From Atopobiaceae bacterium (GTDB lineage: Bacteria; Actinomycetota; Coriobacteriia; Coriobacteriales; Atopobiaceae), in assembly GCA_017460265.1 (NCBI GenBank), contig JAFUBJ010000143.1:1-6220 (forward strand): DNA of 6,220 nt. Direction: 5' to 3'. The notes beneath the pieces were generated by a model, which was given only the letters and a program-made list of their open reading frames with translations, made no database searches and was not told the DNA's origin. The translations under genes and the position numbers were made by a program. Below are positions 5,514 to 6,220 of this stretch, piece by piece (the stretch's first letter is position 1; each line of letters opens with the position of its first letter).

Positions 5514-6220
5514 CTAGGCCTCGCTTCCCTCCTCCTTCCCAGATGCGTCGTCTGCGGCGTCAGCCGCTGCGGGTGCGGCGTCTGACGTCTCTTCGGAAGC
5601 GTCGGCAGCGGGTTCTTGAGCCTCTTCCGCAGAGTCTTTGTCCGAGGCCTCTGCCGGCTCTTCCTTGAGGACGCGCTTGCGCGGCGCCATGGCATAGAGC
5701 GCCGCCGCGCTCCTTGGAGAGAGCTCTTCGGGCTCGGATTCGGGCTCGGATTCGGGCTCTGGCGCAGGCTGTGGCTCGGCAGGAGCCTCCACGTCCGCCT
5801 TGGCCTCTTCCTGCGCAGTCACCTCCTGCTGAGCAGGTTCGGCGCCTTCCGCTTCGGGTTCCTCCGTTGTCTCCTCGCTAGCCTCGGCGGCTGCCTGCTC
5901 GGCAGCAGCCCTCTCGGCCTCCTCGCGAGCCTTGCGCTCGGCCTGCAGACGGGCCTTACGCTCGGCAAAGGTCTCGGACTTGCGAGCGGCGACTTCGCTG
6001 TCGGTGCCCTCAAGGTCGGAATCGGCATCGACCTCGGCCTGCGCGGCGCTCTTTGCCGGGGTGTTCATGGCGTCGTTCAGCGGGTCGACGACCTCAGCCT
6101 GAACAACCTGCTGGAAGCCCTCTTGGGCCTCGCGGAACTGCCGAAGAAAGCGGCCCACGGTCCTGCCCATTCCCGGAAGCTTGTCGGGTCCAAAGAGCAG
6201 AAAGCCAAAGACCACGATTA
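5514..6220 (-). CDS. tatB: TatA/TatB-family protein with long acidic tail (5' end outside window)
   Basis: About 234 residues are visible; the start codon and most of the single membrane helix lie beyond the window. The visible beginning (IVVFGFLLFGPDKLPGMGR) carries the end of the hydrophobic helix and the family hinge 'FGP-KLP--GR'. An amphipathic helix follows (GRFLRQFREAQEGFQQVV). These features define TatA/TatB/Hcf106 proteins, which build the Tat pore or pass substrates to it. The rest is low complexity: an Ala/Glu/Lys/Arg helix with an eight-residue AERKAR repeat (about 5919-5967), a Pro/Glu/Ser stretch, and an acidic Ala-rich end. TatB is favoured over TatA because the tail is long, but it exceeds E. 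coli TatB (171 residues) and its job cannot be assigned securely. A GTG at 6215 is in frame but is inside the membrane helix, so it is not the start. The TAG stop lies in the same frame as tatC, 24 nt upstream of it. Confidence 0.85.
   Translation of the reverse strand, partial: IVVFGFLLFGPDKLPGMGRTVGRFLRQFREAQEGFQQVVQAEVVDPLNDAMNTPAKSAAQAEVDADSDLEGTDSEVAARKSETFAERKARLQAERKAREEAERAAAEQAAAEASEETTEEPEAEGAEPAQQEVTAQEEAKADVEAPAEPQPAPEPESEPESEPEELSPRSAAALYAMAPRKRVLKEEPAEASDKDSAEEAQEPAADASEETSDAAPAAADAADDASGKEEGSEA
5727..5759. repeat. 12-bp tandem repeat in the Tat tail
   Basis: The unit TTCGGGCTCGGA (plus strand) occurs 2.75 times without mismatch. On the minus strand it encodes a Ser-Glu-Pro-Glu repeat in the acidic tail of the TatB-like protein. 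Because the unit is a multiple of three, gain or loss of copies by slippage would change tail length without breaking the frame. Confidence 0.85.

Noticed and set aside
5508..5521. Three overlapping short palindromes (AGGCGCCT, CCTAGG, AGGCCT) at the tatB stop.
   Set aside because: Each is 6-8 bp in GC-rich DNA and the best stem they form is about 4 bp, so chance is sufficient.
4608..5585. A 325-codon plus-strand open frame opposite tatC.
   Set aside because: Asp/His/Arg-rich mirror of a membrane protein; such composition is the usual antisense of hydrophobic codons.
1..6220. A new defence, mobile or biosynthetic system.
   Set aside because: All coding space is taken by recognisable housekeeping genes; there are no integrase or transposase motifs, direct-repeat boundaries or unexplained genes.

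Overview
The window is a compact block of housekeeping genes, all on the minus strand. Reading right to left, the order is a TatA/TatB-family gene (5' end cut off), tatC, topA, tmk, holB and ricT (3' end cut off). Gaps are small (24, 107, 54 and 1 nt) and the last pair overlaps by 22 nt, so this looks like one operon. I see no tRNA, rRNA, mobile element, CRISPR array or convincing promoter, and no real gene on the plus strand.

The DNA is clearly GC-rich, with strong G/C third-position bias that creates very long antisense shadow frames. The best guess for the source is a GC-rich Gram-positive, possibly an anaerobic actinobacterium of the Coriobacteriia (Olsenella/Atopobium/Collinsella-like). 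That guess rests on recall of similar gene orders and is not proven here. The order tmk-holB-ricT is also kept in Bacillus, where darA (yaaQ) and yaaR sit between tmk and holB; both are absent here.

Region by region: 5514-6220 encodes the end of a Tat membrane-helix/amphipathic-helix protein with a very long acidic tail. 4698-5489 encodes TatC, its partner in exporting folded proteins. 2083-4590 encodes a type IA topoisomerase whose sequence style is archaeal rather than that of ordinary bacterial TopA, with four C-terminal zinc ribbons and a basic Arg-Gly tail. A strong hairpin without a U-tract lies between topA and tmk. 174-2028 holds thymidylate kinase (dTTP supply) and the delta' subunit of the DNA polymerase III clamp loader, effectively back to back. 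Positions 1-195 hold the start of the PSP1-domain protein RicT.

The genes join envelope protein export (Tat), DNA topology, DNA precursor supply and replication, and probably mRNA maturation. I found no new multi-gene system. The points most worth checking are the archaeal-type topoisomerase with an unusual active-site neighbour (Val for Thr), the topA/tmk hairpin, the mixed ATPase motifs of delta', and the unusual Tat tail.
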